Positions 1 to 8,717 of a stretch of DNA of 64,000 nucleotides are shown here, piece after piece. How positions within the stretch are numbered: the first letter of the stretch is position 1; each line of letters begins with the position of its first letter. The translations under genes and the position numbers were made by a program. A model generated the notes under the pieces. That model did no database searches, had not been told where the DNA came from, and saw only the letters and a program-made list of their open reading frames with translations. Origin of the DNA: Prosthecochloris sp. (lineage in GTDB: Bacteria; Bacteroidota; Chlorobiia; Chlorobiales; Chlorobiaceae); the NCBI GenBank assembly GCA_015482705.2, contig JADMLA020000008.1:62001-126000 (forward strand). The letters are read 5' to 3'.

Positions 1-106
1 AAAAGGCCGACAACGGGAAACCAGTGGAGAGCAGAACAGAAACGAACTGCCTCTTTTCCCGGTATTGGCAGCACTGTCAGTGTACGTAAAGCCGTTACGA
101 GACCTC

Positions 107-1000
107 TCAAAATATCTTCATTGATTTTTGTAGAAACAACAAGACAGCAGTGACAAACGACTCGGGAGTCTCTTCCTGAGGAAGGTGACCGCAGTCGGGA
201 ATGACCTCGAGTTTCGCGCCGGGAATCTCGCCGGCCAACCTGAGACTTTCCTCTGTCTTCACGGTCAGATCATGCTCTCCGGTTATCACCAAAGCGGGAA
301 CCTCGAGGCTCCCGAGTTTCTTTTCAAGACCGAGATGATGCGTTTCAAGAAAAAGTTCCCAGAAAGCTCTCGACCAGTTCCCGACCATAAGATCCTTTTT
401 GTAAGCGATCAGCGTTTCTTCACTCAACAAAGCCTTGTTATGCCAGAAACCACGAATATTTCTGTCATACAACCTTGCTATCAGAAACTTCATAATCCTT
501 GAGAATACAGGGCTCATTCCGGTGAGCAGCGGTTTCAGGAAAGTCGGCACTTCACTGGTGGCATATCCACTATACACCATTGCCCCAGCAAGCACAAGCC
601 CTTCTACGTGACCGGGATACCGCAAGGCAACAAGCAGTGCCAGCGTCCCTCCGGTTGAATTACCGACAAGAATTGCCTTTTTGTGACCAACCTCTTCAAT
701 GAGCCGCACAACCAGATCACTTTGGGCTTCAGGTGAGTAACGAACATTGTTTTCCGGAGAAGGGACCGGACGTGATGTCAATCCGAAAGCAGGCCGATCA
801 AAAACAAGCACTGTCGCCTTCTCCGAAAGAGGGACGACAACATCACGCCATGAACGAATACTGAGAAAACTTCCATGAAGGAGAACAATCAAAGGGTCTC
901 CTTTTCCGAAAATCTTGTAATGGACCCTGAAGCCGCCGGATTCGAAAAAGCGGCTGTCGGCATCAGCGTATTTTTTCTGGAGTTGCAAAAATGCATTCAT
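107..1000 (-). CDS. alpha/beta hydrolase
   Basis: A 297-residue alpha/beta-hydrolase-fold protein of unknown substrate. The sequence shows the oxyanion segment LLHGSFLSIRSW near residue 42, the nucleophile elbow GNSTGG (Ser near 115), a late Asp in GEHDLTV and the catalytic His in DCGHLPQEE, so the full triad is present. Length is typical for soluble esterases, epoxide hydrolases and C-C hydrolases of this fold. There is no signal peptide, so it is probably cytoplasmic. It starts at an ATG 18 nt downstream of the cobT stop codon on the same strand and may be co-transcribed with cobT. That is weak evidence of a role near corrinoid metabolism; it could equally be an unrelated hydrolase. Family assignment is firm, function is not. 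Confidence 0.85.
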   Translation of the reverse strand: MNAFLQLQKKYADADSRFFESGGFRVHYKIFGKGDPLIVLLHGSFLSIRSWRDVVVPLSEKATVLVFDRPAFGLTSRPVPSPENNVRYSPEAQSDLVVRLIEEVGHKKAILVGNSTGGTLALLVALRYPGHVEGLVLAGAMVYSGYATSEVPTFLKPLLTGMSPVFSRIMKFLIARLYDRNIRGFWHNKALLSEETLIAYKKDLMVGNWSRAFWELFLETHHLGLEKKLGSLEVPALVITGEHDLTVKTEESLRLAGEIPGAKLEVIPDCGHLPQEETPESFVTAVLLFLQKSMKIF

Positions 1001-1018
1001 GAGAGTTGATAGCAGACC

Positions 1019-2077
1019 CTATTGGTGTTCTGAAACGTTAGCTGCGCTAAAGGTAGCCATTTCACCGTATATCTTTATAGCCCCTTCGATAACCTGCATG
1101 GCAAGCACCGCTCCGGTTCCTTCTCCAAGCCGAAGATCAAGATCGAGAATAGGTCTGGCCCCGAGTTTTTTCATTATGATTTTGTGCCCCTGTTCATTGG
1201 ACAAGTGGCTGAAGAAAAGATAATCGTTCACCTGACACGAAAGCTTCATCGCCGCAACGGCACCGGCCGACGAAATAAACCCGTCGACAACAACAGGTAT
1301 CCCGACCGATGCCGCTCCGAGAATAAGACCACAGATACCGGCGATCTCGAATCCGCCAAGAGATGCAAGTGTTTCAAGAGGGGTTGAAAGTGATCCACGG
1401 TTGGTTTCAATAGCACGTTTTATCACCGAAATCTTATGCTGGAGCATCGTGTCGTCAATTCCGGTACCACGACCGGTGATGGATTCGACAGGGAGATCGA
1501 GCAGCACTGCGAACAGAGCTGTCGCGGATGTGGTATTGGCTATACCCATTTCTCCTGTTGCGAGCAGATGACACCCATCCGCAAAAGCCTCTTTTGCAAG
1601 CTCAACGCCAACCATGACCGCTTTCAGAGTCTCATCGACAGTCATTGCAGCTCCCTCTGCCATATTTGCCGAGGCTTTTCGAACCTTGTGCCTTCTCAAG
1701 AAAGGATGGTCAGGAAAATCATGATCCACACCGATGTCAACCACGTCGAGTTCAGCCCCTGCATGGCGAGCGAGGACATTGATCGCCGCTCCTCCGTTCA
1801 GCATGTTATATACCATCTGCGGAGTCACTTCAGCAGGAAAAGCAGAAACTCCTTCCGCTGCCACTCCATGATCCGCCGCAAAACAAAAAACTTTCTTCTT
1901 TTTCAGCACCGGACTATCGGAACCTGTTGCAAGGGCATACTTCATCGCAACCTCCTCCAGACGTCCAAGACTCCCCTTTGGCTTCGTAAGATCATCGAGA
2001 TGAGCCTGAACGTCATTCCTCAATGAATTATCAACCGGCTCGATACTGCCGAGAACACTTTGTAACTGATCGCACAT
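1019..2077 (-). CDS. cobT: nicotinate-nucleotide--dimethylbenzimidazole phosphoribosyltransferase (CobT)
   Basis: CobT activates the lower-ligand base (classically 5,6-dimethylbenzimidazole) to its alpha-ribotide using nicotinate mononucleotide, for nucleotide-loop assembly of cobamides. About 352 residues, close to the family length. It has the N-terminal LTKPKGSLGRLEE motif, the AADHGVAAEGVSAFP segment, the GEMGIANTTSA motif, GRGTGIDD and a C-terminal GEGTGAVLAM segment, all CobT hallmarks. An upstream in-frame ATG at 2131 exists. I prefer the ATG at 2077 because the family begins close to MCDQLQSVLGSIEP and the extra 18 residues look like non-coding sequence. It lies about 150 nt downstream of cobU, its partner in the same pathway branch, and is followed closely by the alpha/beta hydrolase gene. 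No riboswitch is visible directly upstream. Confidence 0.96.
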   Translation of the reverse strand: MCDQLQSVLGSIEPVDNSLRNDVQAHLDDLTKPKGSLGRLEEVAMKYALATGSDSPVLKKKKVFCFAADHGVAAEGVSAFPAEVTPQMVYNMLNGGAAINVLARHAGAELDVVDIGVDHDFPDHPFLRRHKVRKASANMAEGAAMTVDETLKAVMVGVELAKEAFADGCHLLATGEMGIANTTSATALFAVLLDLPVESITGRGTGIDDTMLQHKISVIKRAIETNRGSLSTPLETLASLGGFEIAGICGLILGAASVGIPVVVDGFISSAGAVAAMKLSCQVNDYLFFSHLSNEQGHKIIMKKLGARPILDLDLRLGEGTGAVLAMQVIEGAIKIYGEMATFSAANVSEHQ

Positions 2078-2231
2078 ATAACCCACTGTTCGTTTTTGTA
2101 ATAAGATAAAAATGAATAGCGACTGCCTCATGTATATTTATGTCGGGACTTCATAGAGCAGCACCGTGGCCCTCCATTCCCTACTACCTCCTCCCCATCA
2201 CCTGTTTCCTAAACCCCATTACCCAGGAACC

Positions 2232-2747
2232 CTACTTCAACCTCACCGGCAAACCACTACAAAGCAGCCATGCCTCGGTCGATACAGCCGCCACTTTCTG
2301 ATTGATGGTACCCGCTATATCACGGAACTTCCTTGACATGGCATTTTCCGGCACAATCCCCATACCCGTTTCATTGGATACGAGAATAACATTACAGGGA
2401 GGATTTTGCAAGACGGCAAGCAAACGATCGATATGTTCCGTTATTCTTTCATCCGACTCGAGCTTATACAATAGATTTCCTGCCCATACGGTCAAACAGT
2501 CTATGATCACCACATCGATCGATCGAGGTATAGCGCTCAAGGCTATATCTATATCAATGGGCTCTTCAAGGGTTTCAAACTCCTCCCCTCTTTCTTCGCG
2601 ATGTTTATCGATGCGCGCAGCCATCTCGTCATCAAAAGGTTCGGCAGTAGCGAGAAACGCTTTTTTGGCATATCGTTCTGCGCATTGAAGAGCAAATGAA
2701 CTTTTACCGCTTCTCGCCCCGCCCGTAAGAAAAACAACATCAGCCAT
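2232..2747 (-). CDS. cobU: adenosylcobinamide kinase / adenosylcobinamide-phosphate guanylyltransferase (CobU/CobP)
   Basis: Bifunctional cytoplasmic enzyme that phosphorylates adenosylcobinamide and then transfers GMP to give adenosylcobinamide-GDP. The 171-residue length fits. Motifs seen are the P-loop TGGARSGKSSFA at residues 8-19, ATAEPFDDEMAARI followed by KHREERGEEF near 34-58 (the CobU/CobP signature with the guanylylated-His region), IDCLTVWAGNLL near 88 and VSNETGMGIVP near 122. The ATG at 2745-2747 is clear. It sits immediately upstream of cobT on the minus strand, as in many corrinoid clusters. The region in front of it is the A-rich intergenic stretch shared divergently with the first pilin-like gene. 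Confidence 0.96.
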   Translation of the reverse strand: MADVVFLTGGARSGKSSFALQCAERYAKKAFLATAEPFDDEMAARIDKHREERGEEFETLEEPIDIDIALSAIPRSIDVVIIDCLTVWAGNLLYKLESDERITEHIDRLLAVLQNPPCNVILVSNETGMGIVPENAMSRKFRDIAGTINQKVAAVSTEAWLLCSGLPVRLK

Positions 2748-3205
2748 ATCGAAACGAATTTTATATCACAATGAAAAAAACTTCTCACTCATACTCTCTT
2801 TGATACAACCACCCCCTGAACAAAAAGAGAATAGCATAACAGCTTGGACTGAACAAACTCCACAACAGTCATCGCCCCGAAATGAGACCTTTTCTCAAAA
2901 CGAAACAACAACAGACTCAAAACGAAACAGTCTTACGCAAATAACAGCTCAACAAATCCCAACCCACGCACACAAAATTCACAACATCAGCCAGAAACAG
3001 CAAATCGAAAAAAAACACAAAGCTTTTAAAAAAAAATATCATAAAGCCGGAAATTCACACGCTCTTCATATAAACCATATGTCTACCCCACCCATACGCA
3101 GAAAGACGGCACAGTATTTGCACACATAATACATCGAAAAGCAGTAAATGATTTTACCATTTAAATGTGTGAACAATTAAAAAACAAAAAAACAGGGAGG
3201 ATCTC
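2748..3205. other. A-rich divergent intergenic region between cobU and the first fimbria-like operon
   Basis: About 460 nt without a convincing gene. The plus strand is strikingly rich in A and C, especially 2800-3130. The 109-codon reading frame there has a low-complexity Gln/Thr/Lys/His translation and no good ribosome site, so I do not call it. The region should hold divergent promoters. A purine-rich Shine-Dalgarno (GGGAGGA, 3195-3201) sits just before the TTG start at 3206. A small AAATG...CATTT inverted repeat lies near 3148-3164. No riboswitch signature was seen. Confidence 0.5.
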
Positions 3206-3844
3206 TTGAAACATAGCTCGAAAAAGACATTTATAATTGTCGCTCTCGCGGCGTTACTGCTTACCTCTTTCGGTAAAGTCAGCCATGCCACTGTATCAGG
3301 AACAACGGCAACGGGAAACACAAGCATTTCGATCACATTACCCAACATTATCATACTGCACTACCTGTCCGATGTCTCTCTTTCTTTCAACACGGATATT
3401 TCGACAGGTGTCGATGAAGGCGCTGGCTCCTGGAACACCTCATGGAGTGGAACGACAAGCAACGGCTCCGGTGAGCTTGCAGGAAGCGGCCTATCAGATG
3501 CCCCGACGTATGAGCTTGACGGTAACTCGACAATCAATGTAACCCTACCAAAAGTCTGGGCGGTCCGTGGAATTTCCAGCAATGGCACCGCAACGGTTTC
3601 CATCGCGCAGGGAAACACCTCGCTTGCAAACACTCAATCCGATTCGATAGAGCTCTCGAACCTGACGGTCTCGACTGAAGGTGCTGGCCCTGGTGCTTCG
3701 ATAACCGCAGATCTTGACGGTCTATCGAAACAAAATGCAACTATCGGTAACGTCGGTCTAACCATGGATCTGGCTTCAGCAAATACTTCAGGTCAATATG
3801 TCGCTGCAGGTGCGGAATACACCATTACAGCTACAGCCATTTAA
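3206..3844 (+). CDS. secreted pilin-like subunit, chaperone-usher locus 1
   Basis: A 212-residue exported protein with a Sec signal peptide (basic start, hydrophobic core about 9-22, likely cleavage after SHA near residue 28). The rest is Ser/Thr/Gly/Asn-rich and predicted beta. It is clearly paralogous to the products at 8718 and 9532. Shared blocks are a mature N-terminal alternating hydrophobic strand ending in IIILHYLSDVSLSF, a central LPKVWAVRGISSNGTATVSI block and a C-terminal strand YTITATAI. Being upstream of a PapD-like chaperone and a usher, it is most likely the main polymerising subunit of a surface fibre (inference). I do not recognise the pilin family. Translation starts at TTG, supported by the strong ribosome site just upstream. 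No other start in this frame fits the signal peptide. Confidence 0.75.
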   Translation: MKHSSKKTFIIVALAALLLTSFGKVSHATVSGTTATGNTSISITLPNIIILHYLSDVSLSFNTDISTGVDEGAGSWNTSWSGTTSNGSGELAGSGLSDAPTYELDGNSTINVTLPKVWAVRGISSNGTATVSIAQGNTSLANTQSDSIELSNLTVSTEGAGPGASITADLDGLSKQNATIGNVGLTMDLASANTSGQYVAAGAEYTITATAI

Positions 3845-3868
3845 TATTTTACCTCTGTCAATCAATTC

Positions 3869-4534
3869 ATGGTAATCATGACCCCAGTTTTTTTCAAGAG
3901 GTTCTTTTCGGAGAACCTCTTGTCGTTATTCCCGGCAGCCGTAATTTTGAGCGTTTTTTTTCTCTTCCCAAAACAATCCTTTTGTGACGGTCATCACACG
4001 AGAATCACGTTCAAAAGAAGCATCGTCTTCGATGCAATGAAACCAAAAAACATCTTCCCAAACAATCAAGCGGCGCAAATTGCCAATGAAGGTGTTTTTT
4101 CATCAGATATACGCTGGGATGGAACAGTGACAGAAGCTGGACTCATAACCGGCAACCTTCAGAAGGTATACAGAAGATTAACATTCAGACGCTGGACGAA
4201 CGAGTCGCAATCAAACCAGGAGTGGCTTTGGCAACTGATCTATTATGATGATGACGACGACTATTGGTGGCACACACCCACGTTCAACGTCTCGATTGTT
4301 GATCAATATGGCAATAGCGGAAAGATGAGCCACGTTTCGGATCCGGGTTCATGGATAAAAATCAGTGTCAATGATAAAAAAGTCAACAGGGTCTCCGGCT
4401 ATTATGACGATGACGATGATGATGATGACATCAGAATTTACCGGGGAACTGTTCGCCTGAAGTTCGACATTTCTCATGCCAGACGCTCAGGAACATACAG
4501 AGGCACCATTTTCACCACATTAAGTTATATATAA
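3869..4534 (+). CDS. secreted poly-Asp subunit, chaperone-usher locus 1
   Basis: A 221-residue exported protein of unrecognised family. There is an N-terminal signal/anchor (hydrophobic about 17-33) and two aspartate runs: five Asp near residues 127-131 and eight near 180-187, encoded by GAT/GAC triplet tracts at 4247-4261 and 4406-4429. The C-terminal part RGTVRLKFDISHARRSG followed by a YRGTI strand resembles the end of the pilin-like neighbours (an FSKT-SRSG pattern then a YTIT strand). I infer a pilin-like fold, perhaps a tip or minor subunit. It is paralogous to the product at 10174. ATGs at 3869 and 3878 are both possible starts. The stop overlaps the chaperone ATG by one base, indicating translational coupling. 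The Asp runs might bind Ca2+ or Mg2+; that is speculation. Confidence 0.7.
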   Translation: MVIMTPVFFKRFFSENLLSLFPAAVILSVFFLFPKQSFCDGHHTRITFKRSIVFDAMKPKNIFPNNQAAQIANEGVFSSDIRWDGTVTEAGLITGNLQKVYRRLTFRRWTNESQSNQEWLWQLIYYDDDDDYWWHTPTFNVSIVDQYGNSGKMSHVSDPGSWIKISVNDKKVNRVSGYYDDDDDDDDIRIYRGTVRLKFDISHARRSGTYRGTIFTTLSYI

Positions 4535-5379
4535 TGATGTACAGGTTATTCTTTTTCTCTTCACTGATTTTTTTCAAAATACTTATTCCCCCGTTCCTCT
4601 ATGCAGAAGATCTGCCGCAGGGACAGATCGGATTGTCACCGAGCATTTTTGAAAACATACAACTCGGAACCAAACCGGTCAACGAAACAATCCGTTTTTT
4701 CAATTTCAGGGAAGAGCCTGTAACCGTACAGGTCAGTGTTCACAACTGGACGATCGATGCAAACAACAAACTCGAACTATTACCTCCAAGCAAGCAGTCG
4801 CTTGATCAGTGGATAACAATAAACCCCTTACACTTCACAGTTCCTGCGAAACAGAGCAGACCTGTTCGGTTTTCGATCCGGCCCAGAGTAAAGCCAGATC
4901 CGGGTGAGCATCGCGCAATCATTTATTTTTCAGAAGCCCCTTCGACAAAGGATACCACTGCACAAAAAACCATAAAAACCCGATTTCGCGTCGGGGTCGG
5001 AATCTATGCAACGTCGAAACCGGTGGAAAAAAAAGCAGTTCTGCACTCGTTTCGTTACAATAAGCACGCCCTTTCCGCAGATATCGAAAACACCGGCAAC
5101 ACCCATGTCAGATTGAAAGGCCAATTCATTGTGTGGAACGAAAACAATCTCCCTCAAGAAAGCGATTTTGACAATCTGTTCTCGAAAAGCAAGGAAAAAA
5201 CAAAGCCAGAAGGCTTTGCCGGAAGAGGCATTCTCAACAGCTTCCCTGTTCTTCCGGGCACAAGACGAACAGTTGAAACTCCTTTACCTCAACCGGAAAA
5301 AAGCGGAACGTACATCGTTGCCGTAAAAGACACTCTCGCCGGCACTCCCCGCACACACCTTTTCAAGCTGGCGAAATAG
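4534..5379 (+). CDS. periplasmic PapD-like pilus chaperone, locus 1
   Basis: A 281-residue protein with a signal peptide (hydrophobic about 4-22, mature start near AEDLPQGQIG). It has an N-terminal Ig-like domain in which GLSPSIFE, NETIRFFNF, PVTVQVSVHNW, FTVPAKQSRPVRFSIRP and DPGEHRAIIYFSE follow the order seen in PapD/FimC-type chaperones. These bind subunits in the periplasm and cap their groove until handed to the usher. A second, less conserved beta domain follows (about 160-280). The paralog at 10788 is very similar. Position between a subunit and a usher gene supports the role. It lies outside the sequence features of classical FGS/FGL chaperones, so it is divergent. The gene starts at overlapping ATGs at 4534 and 4537. 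Confidence 0.8.
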   Translation: MMYRLFFFSSLIFFKILIPPFLYAEDLPQGQIGLSPSIFENIQLGTKPVNETIRFFNFREEPVTVQVSVHNWTIDANNKLELLPPSKQSLDQWITINPLHFTVPAKQSRPVRFSIRPRVKPDPGEHRAIIYFSEAPSTKDTTAQKTIKTRFRVGVGIYATSKPVEKKAVLHSFRYNKHALSADIENTGNTHVRLKGQFIVWNENNLPQESDFDNLFSKSKEKTKPEGFAGRGILNSFPVLPGTRRTVETPLPQPEKSGTYIVAVKDTLAGTPRTHLFKLAK

Positions 5380-5391
5380 TCTCGGACCTCA

Positions 5392-8037
5392 ATGCTGGCA
5401 ACAGGTTGTAACAGTAAAATAGTAAAGGCATTTCTTGCGTTTCTGGCACTGAACACGGTATCGTTTCCCCTTGCGCTCTTTGCAGTTGACGAATCCATCT
5501 CCCCTTCTTCAAAGCAACAGACTGTTACGGAAGAACAAGCTGTTGTTGTCGATTTATTCATCAACGATCGACCTGCAGGTATTCAAATATGCTACGAAAG
5601 CCATGACGACCTTTGGGTTCCTTTCGAGCTTTTCCATAAACATGTCGATCTGCCATCAGTATCGGAAAACGATCAGATCATGCAGTTCATGACAAGCCTC
5701 GGTCCGATACATTTCAACCTCAGCACTTTACAGGAGTTCGAAGGGAAGCAGTGCATTTCATTTGCCATGCTGAAAGAACGCTTCCACGTCCATCCGCTAT
5801 TCAACGAATACCTTTATACGGTAAAAATCCTCATCCCCTGGAAGCCGGTTACTTCGTCGAAACAAAAAGAAAAAAAAATCTCGGTAACACCAGACATTTC
5901 AGCCCCGGGAAAATCACTTTCATTTTTACACTTCGAAACCGATATCTCCCACAGCTTTCAAGACAGCAATACCGATCATTATCTGGAATTAGAAGCCGGA
6001 GGAAGAATAGGCCCGGGCATGTGGGATATTGTGACAACAGGAAACAAGCACGATAAACTGTCGCTTTCACAATATCACTGGACAACGCTCAGTAAAAACA
6101 CTGTTTTCAGAATAGGTACCGGAACAAGCCAGATATACAATCTTGTCGAAAATCCCGAGTATACCGGAGTTCAGATCGCATGGAACAACCGCAACATTTT
6201 ACAGAATCTCGACGATATGCATTACAGTGACTCCGATGCCTTGTTGAATATAGACCGAACGCAGCGCCGGACAATCGAAGGAACAGGTCCTCCCGGAGGT
6301 ATCGCCGAACTGCGTTTCGACGGACGTATCGCTGCACGTCAAAGAATTTCCTTCGACGGAAAATTCATTTTCAGCAATGTCCGCATGACGACCGATCTGA
6401 GAATAACCAAGGTGTATATTTATGAGTATTCAACCCTGGAACAGCCTCTTCGCATCATCGACTATACCCAATCATCTGCGAACAGGAGTCTTGCAAGGCA
6501 TGAAATGCTCTTTCATTGCGCCGTAGGACGCTCAGGCAATCCTCTCGATGAAGACTATTCGGGGCCGACTTCCCTCACAGGATTCACCCATATACTTTAT
6601 GGACTGAACGAACGTGTAACGCTCGAAGGCAGCATGCAGTACGACCCATATGAGAAATCGACCGATCAACTTCTCGGACTTATCATGTCTGTCGGTTCCA
6701 GGTGGAACACTTCACTCTACAGCGCACAGTCAAACGGACGTTTTGGTGCAGATATCTCGATCTTCGGCTATGGGAAGAATTGGCGTGTTTCCCAACGTTC
6801 ACAGTGGAATGAAAAGGGATTTGGATATGATACCAGAGAGCATAAGGAGCGGCATATAGTCCGTTTACAGGCTCGTCCATTTTCTTGGATGAATGCTTTT
6901 GTATACGGCAACTACACCAAGGAAAATAACCTGGTAACCAGCAAGCACCTACTACCCGGTGGATATCTGCACCTTTTCCCTCGGACCAGATTGTCCATAA
7001 TACCAGACGACAACGATGGAAAATATAGCTATGAAGTGTATTTGAGAGCACGGCGCGATACCGATATGCAGTTTCGCTATGAAGACAAGATAATATCCAC
7101 CAATATCAACCATGATCTTAGAAACGGCACCAATACGCTTCAGCTTTATCACTCTTTTGCCCCGAAAAACCAGACACATGCATCGAGCGTTCATTTCAAT
7201 TGGCATCCAGGAAACAGCCGGAATGACCGTATCCAGCTTGGAGCATCACATATGCATGGCAGATTCGGTTTTTCCGGTTCATGGAGCAAGGAAATTAATT
7301 CCGGACTGAGTGCAATTCTATCGTATAACGATAACATGTTCAACGCCAGCGGATTGTCCATAGAAGACAGCCCATTTCTATCCGATAGTTACGACAACCA
7401 CACCATCAGTCTTTCCATCACTTGGGATTTAGGATACTCCGGTAAACGGTTTTACCCGATCAACAGATCGGCTATCAGTCAGACAAGAGGAGGTATGGCC
7501 GGAGCCTTGAAAATCATGACTGATGCAAATGCCAGCCAATCGTCGATCAATGATGTTTCAATATTGTTAAACGGCAGAACACTGGGGCAACGCCAGATTG
7601 GTGGCACTTTTTTCGTAGGAAACCTCAGACCGGGTATATACACGGTCTCGGTCGATCCTGAAAACCTTCCACTTGAAATGGTTGTCGAGCGACAGAACAT
7701 AAAGGTTGAAGTGCAAAGCGGAGCCGTAACTGAAGTCAATATCCCTGTTTTTACGGAATATGGTGCTGCAGGCATGGTGTGCACAGCTTCGGAGCATATG
7801 CTTGTAGATGTACCTGTCAGTATAGTCGATTCATCGGGAAAAACCGTAAAGCGGACGAGAACCGACCAGTTCGGTCACTACCGTGTCGATGGACTGAGAC
7901 AAGGAAACTATACAGCAAAAGTAACGACAACAAAAGAAGGCGAACCAGACCATGTAACGGAAACAGACTTTACCATTAAAAAAAACTTTCTGTTTGAAAT
8001 CGATATTATCGTACCCGAATCCCATGAGCAGCAGTAA
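5392..8037 (+). CDS. outer-membrane fimbrial usher-like protein, locus 1
   Basis: An 881-residue outer-membrane protein with a signal peptide (about 1-31). Order of parts: an N-terminal periplasmic domain (about 45-165, beginning VVVDLFINDRPAG), a long beta-rich barrel (about 180-690), and within it a plug-like segment near 290-360 with EGTGPPGGIAELRFDG and SFDGKFIFSNVRM. The NG/DG-V-x-R-x-x-x-x-x-G-x-F pattern matches the usher plug. After GGMAGALKI near 700 come C-terminal periplasmic domains, the last (about 796-875, TRTDQFGHYRVDGLRQGNYT) resembling a carboxypeptidase-regulatory beta sandwich. Length matches PapC/FimD ushers (about 800-880). It should receive chaperone-subunit complexes and export the fibre. 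Its paralog is at 11659. It ends the first cluster, just before the tandem repeat array. Confidence 0.78.
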   Translation: MLATGCNSKIVKAFLAFLALNTVSFPLALFAVDESISPSSKQQTVTEEQAVVVDLFINDRPAGIQICYESHDDLWVPFELFHKHVDLPSVSENDQIMQFMTSLGPIHFNLSTLQEFEGKQCISFAMLKERFHVHPLFNEYLYTVKILIPWKPVTSSKQKEKKISVTPDISAPGKSLSFLHFETDISHSFQDSNTDHYLELEAGGRIGPGMWDIVTTGNKHDKLSLSQYHWTTLSKNTVFRIGTGTSQIYNLVENPEYTGVQIAWNNRNILQNLDDMHYSDSDALLNIDRTQRRTIEGTGPPGGIAELRFDGRIAARQRISFDGKFIFSNVRMTTDLRITKVYIYEYSTLEQPLRIIDYTQSSANRSLARHEMLFHCAVGRSGNPLDEDYSGPTSLTGFTHILYGLNERVTLEGSMQYDPYEKSTDQLLGLIMSVGSRWNTSLYSAQSNGRFGADISIFGYGKNWRVSQRSQWNEKGFGYDTREHKERHIVRLQARPFSWMNAFVYGNYTKENNLVTSKHLLPGGYLHLFPRTRLSIIPDDNDGKYSYEVYLRARRDTDMQFRYEDKIISTNINHDLRNGTNTLQLYHSFAPKNQTHASSVHFNWHPGNSRNDRIQLGASHMHGRFGFSGSWSKEINSGLSAILSYNDNMFNASGLSIEDSPFLSDSYDNHTISLSITWDLGYSGKRFYPINRSAISQTRGGMAGALKIMTDANASQSSINDVSILLNGRTLGQRQIGGTFFVGNLRPGIYTVSVDPENLPLEMVVERQNIKVEVQSGAVTEVNIPVFTEYGAAGMVCTASEHMLVDVPVSIVDSSGKTVKRTRTDQFGHYRVDGLRQGNYTAKVTTTKEGEPDHVTETDFTIKKNFLFEIDIIVPESHEQQ

Positions 8038-8120
8038 TACGTTTCTTTCAAACCGCTTCTCCAACCTACAGTATCATACCGCACTCGATGCGACACCCAT
8101 AGATACTCTCGACAGAAGAT

Positions 8121-8455
8121 GGATCCACGGGTCGCGCTTCGCTTGCCCGAGGATGACTGAGAGAAATGAGTCATACCGCACTCGATGCTGCATCCATACT
8201 GAGCGACAGAAATGCATAGGGATCCAAGAATCACGCTTCGCTTGCCCGAAGATGACCGGAAGAATGGAGTCATGCCGCACCTGATGCTGCATCCATACTG
8301 AGCAACAGAAAAACCAACGAATCCCCGAGTCGCGCTTCGCTTGCCCGAGGATGACCGGGAGAAAAGAGTCCTGCCGCACTCGATTCGGCATCCATGCTGA
8401 GCGACAGGAATGCATATGGATCCACGGGTCAAGCCCGAGGATGACTTCAAGAGAG
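8121..8455. repeat. tandem repeat array, four copies, 99-bp period
   Basis: The core CGCTTCGCTTGCCCGA recurs at 8135, 8234 and 8333, exactly 99 bp apart. A fourth unit with the flanking GGATCCACGGGTC core lies at 297 bp from the first (8129 versus 8426) but lacks the internal GCGCTTCGCTTG. Each unit also carries a CGCACTCGATGC-like block and a CATCCATACTGAGCGACAG-like block. The sequence resembles dispersed intergenic repeats whose reverse-strand translation gives the well-known spurious peptide VILG(L/Q)...DPWI. Several overlapping open frames here are repeat artefacts. The array lies between the two fimbria-like loci. Confidence 0.85.
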
Positions 8456-8717
8456 GGGCATGACGTCCTATCCGGCAATATCACATCAGACTCGATGCGG
8501 TATTAGATTGGTTTCCTGGTCGCGCTTCGCTTGCCTGAAAATCCATAAAAAGGGCTGAAAATCGTTATATTTATTGACGCTCAGAAACCGGCCTGTTGAA
8601 ACGGATATTATGGGAAAGTTTGAGATCAAGCAGAAATTCAGTACAATGTAAGAGAAAGGATAGTATACGAAGTATCCTCTGGAGTTCCCCCGAACCCCCC
8701 GGAACATAACGAGTGAG
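8456..8717. other. intergenic region upstream of chaperone-usher locus 2, with a partial repeat copy
   Basis: A fifth, partial repeat core (TGGTCGCGCTTCGCTTGCCTG) occurs at about 8517-8537. The remainder is AT-rich (for example TATATTTATTG near 8569) and should contain the promoter for the gene at 8718. An imperfect hairpin GGATAGTATACGAAGTATCC lies near 8655-8675. No gene seen; open frames on the minus strand here are repeat-derived. Confidence 0.45.

Noticed and set aside
1436..2026. 196-codon plus-strand open frame opposite cobT
   Set aside because: Lies entirely within cobT on the other strand; Cys/His-rich translation typical of an antisense shadow.
2800..3129. 109-codon open frame on the plus strand between cobU and the pilin-like gene
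   Set aside because: Low-complexity Gln/Thr/Lys/His translation produced by an A- and C-rich intergenic stretch, no ribosome site and no resemblance to a folded protein.
8121..8455. Possible CRISPR array
   Set aside because: Repeat period (99 bp) and long similar units without distinct spacers do not fit CRISPR; no cas genes seen.
7908..8484. Minus-strand open frames of 136-180 codons over the end of the usher gene and the repeats
   Set aside because: They translate the 99-bp repeat units (the familiar spurious VILG/DPWI peptide) and part of the opposite strand of the usher gene.
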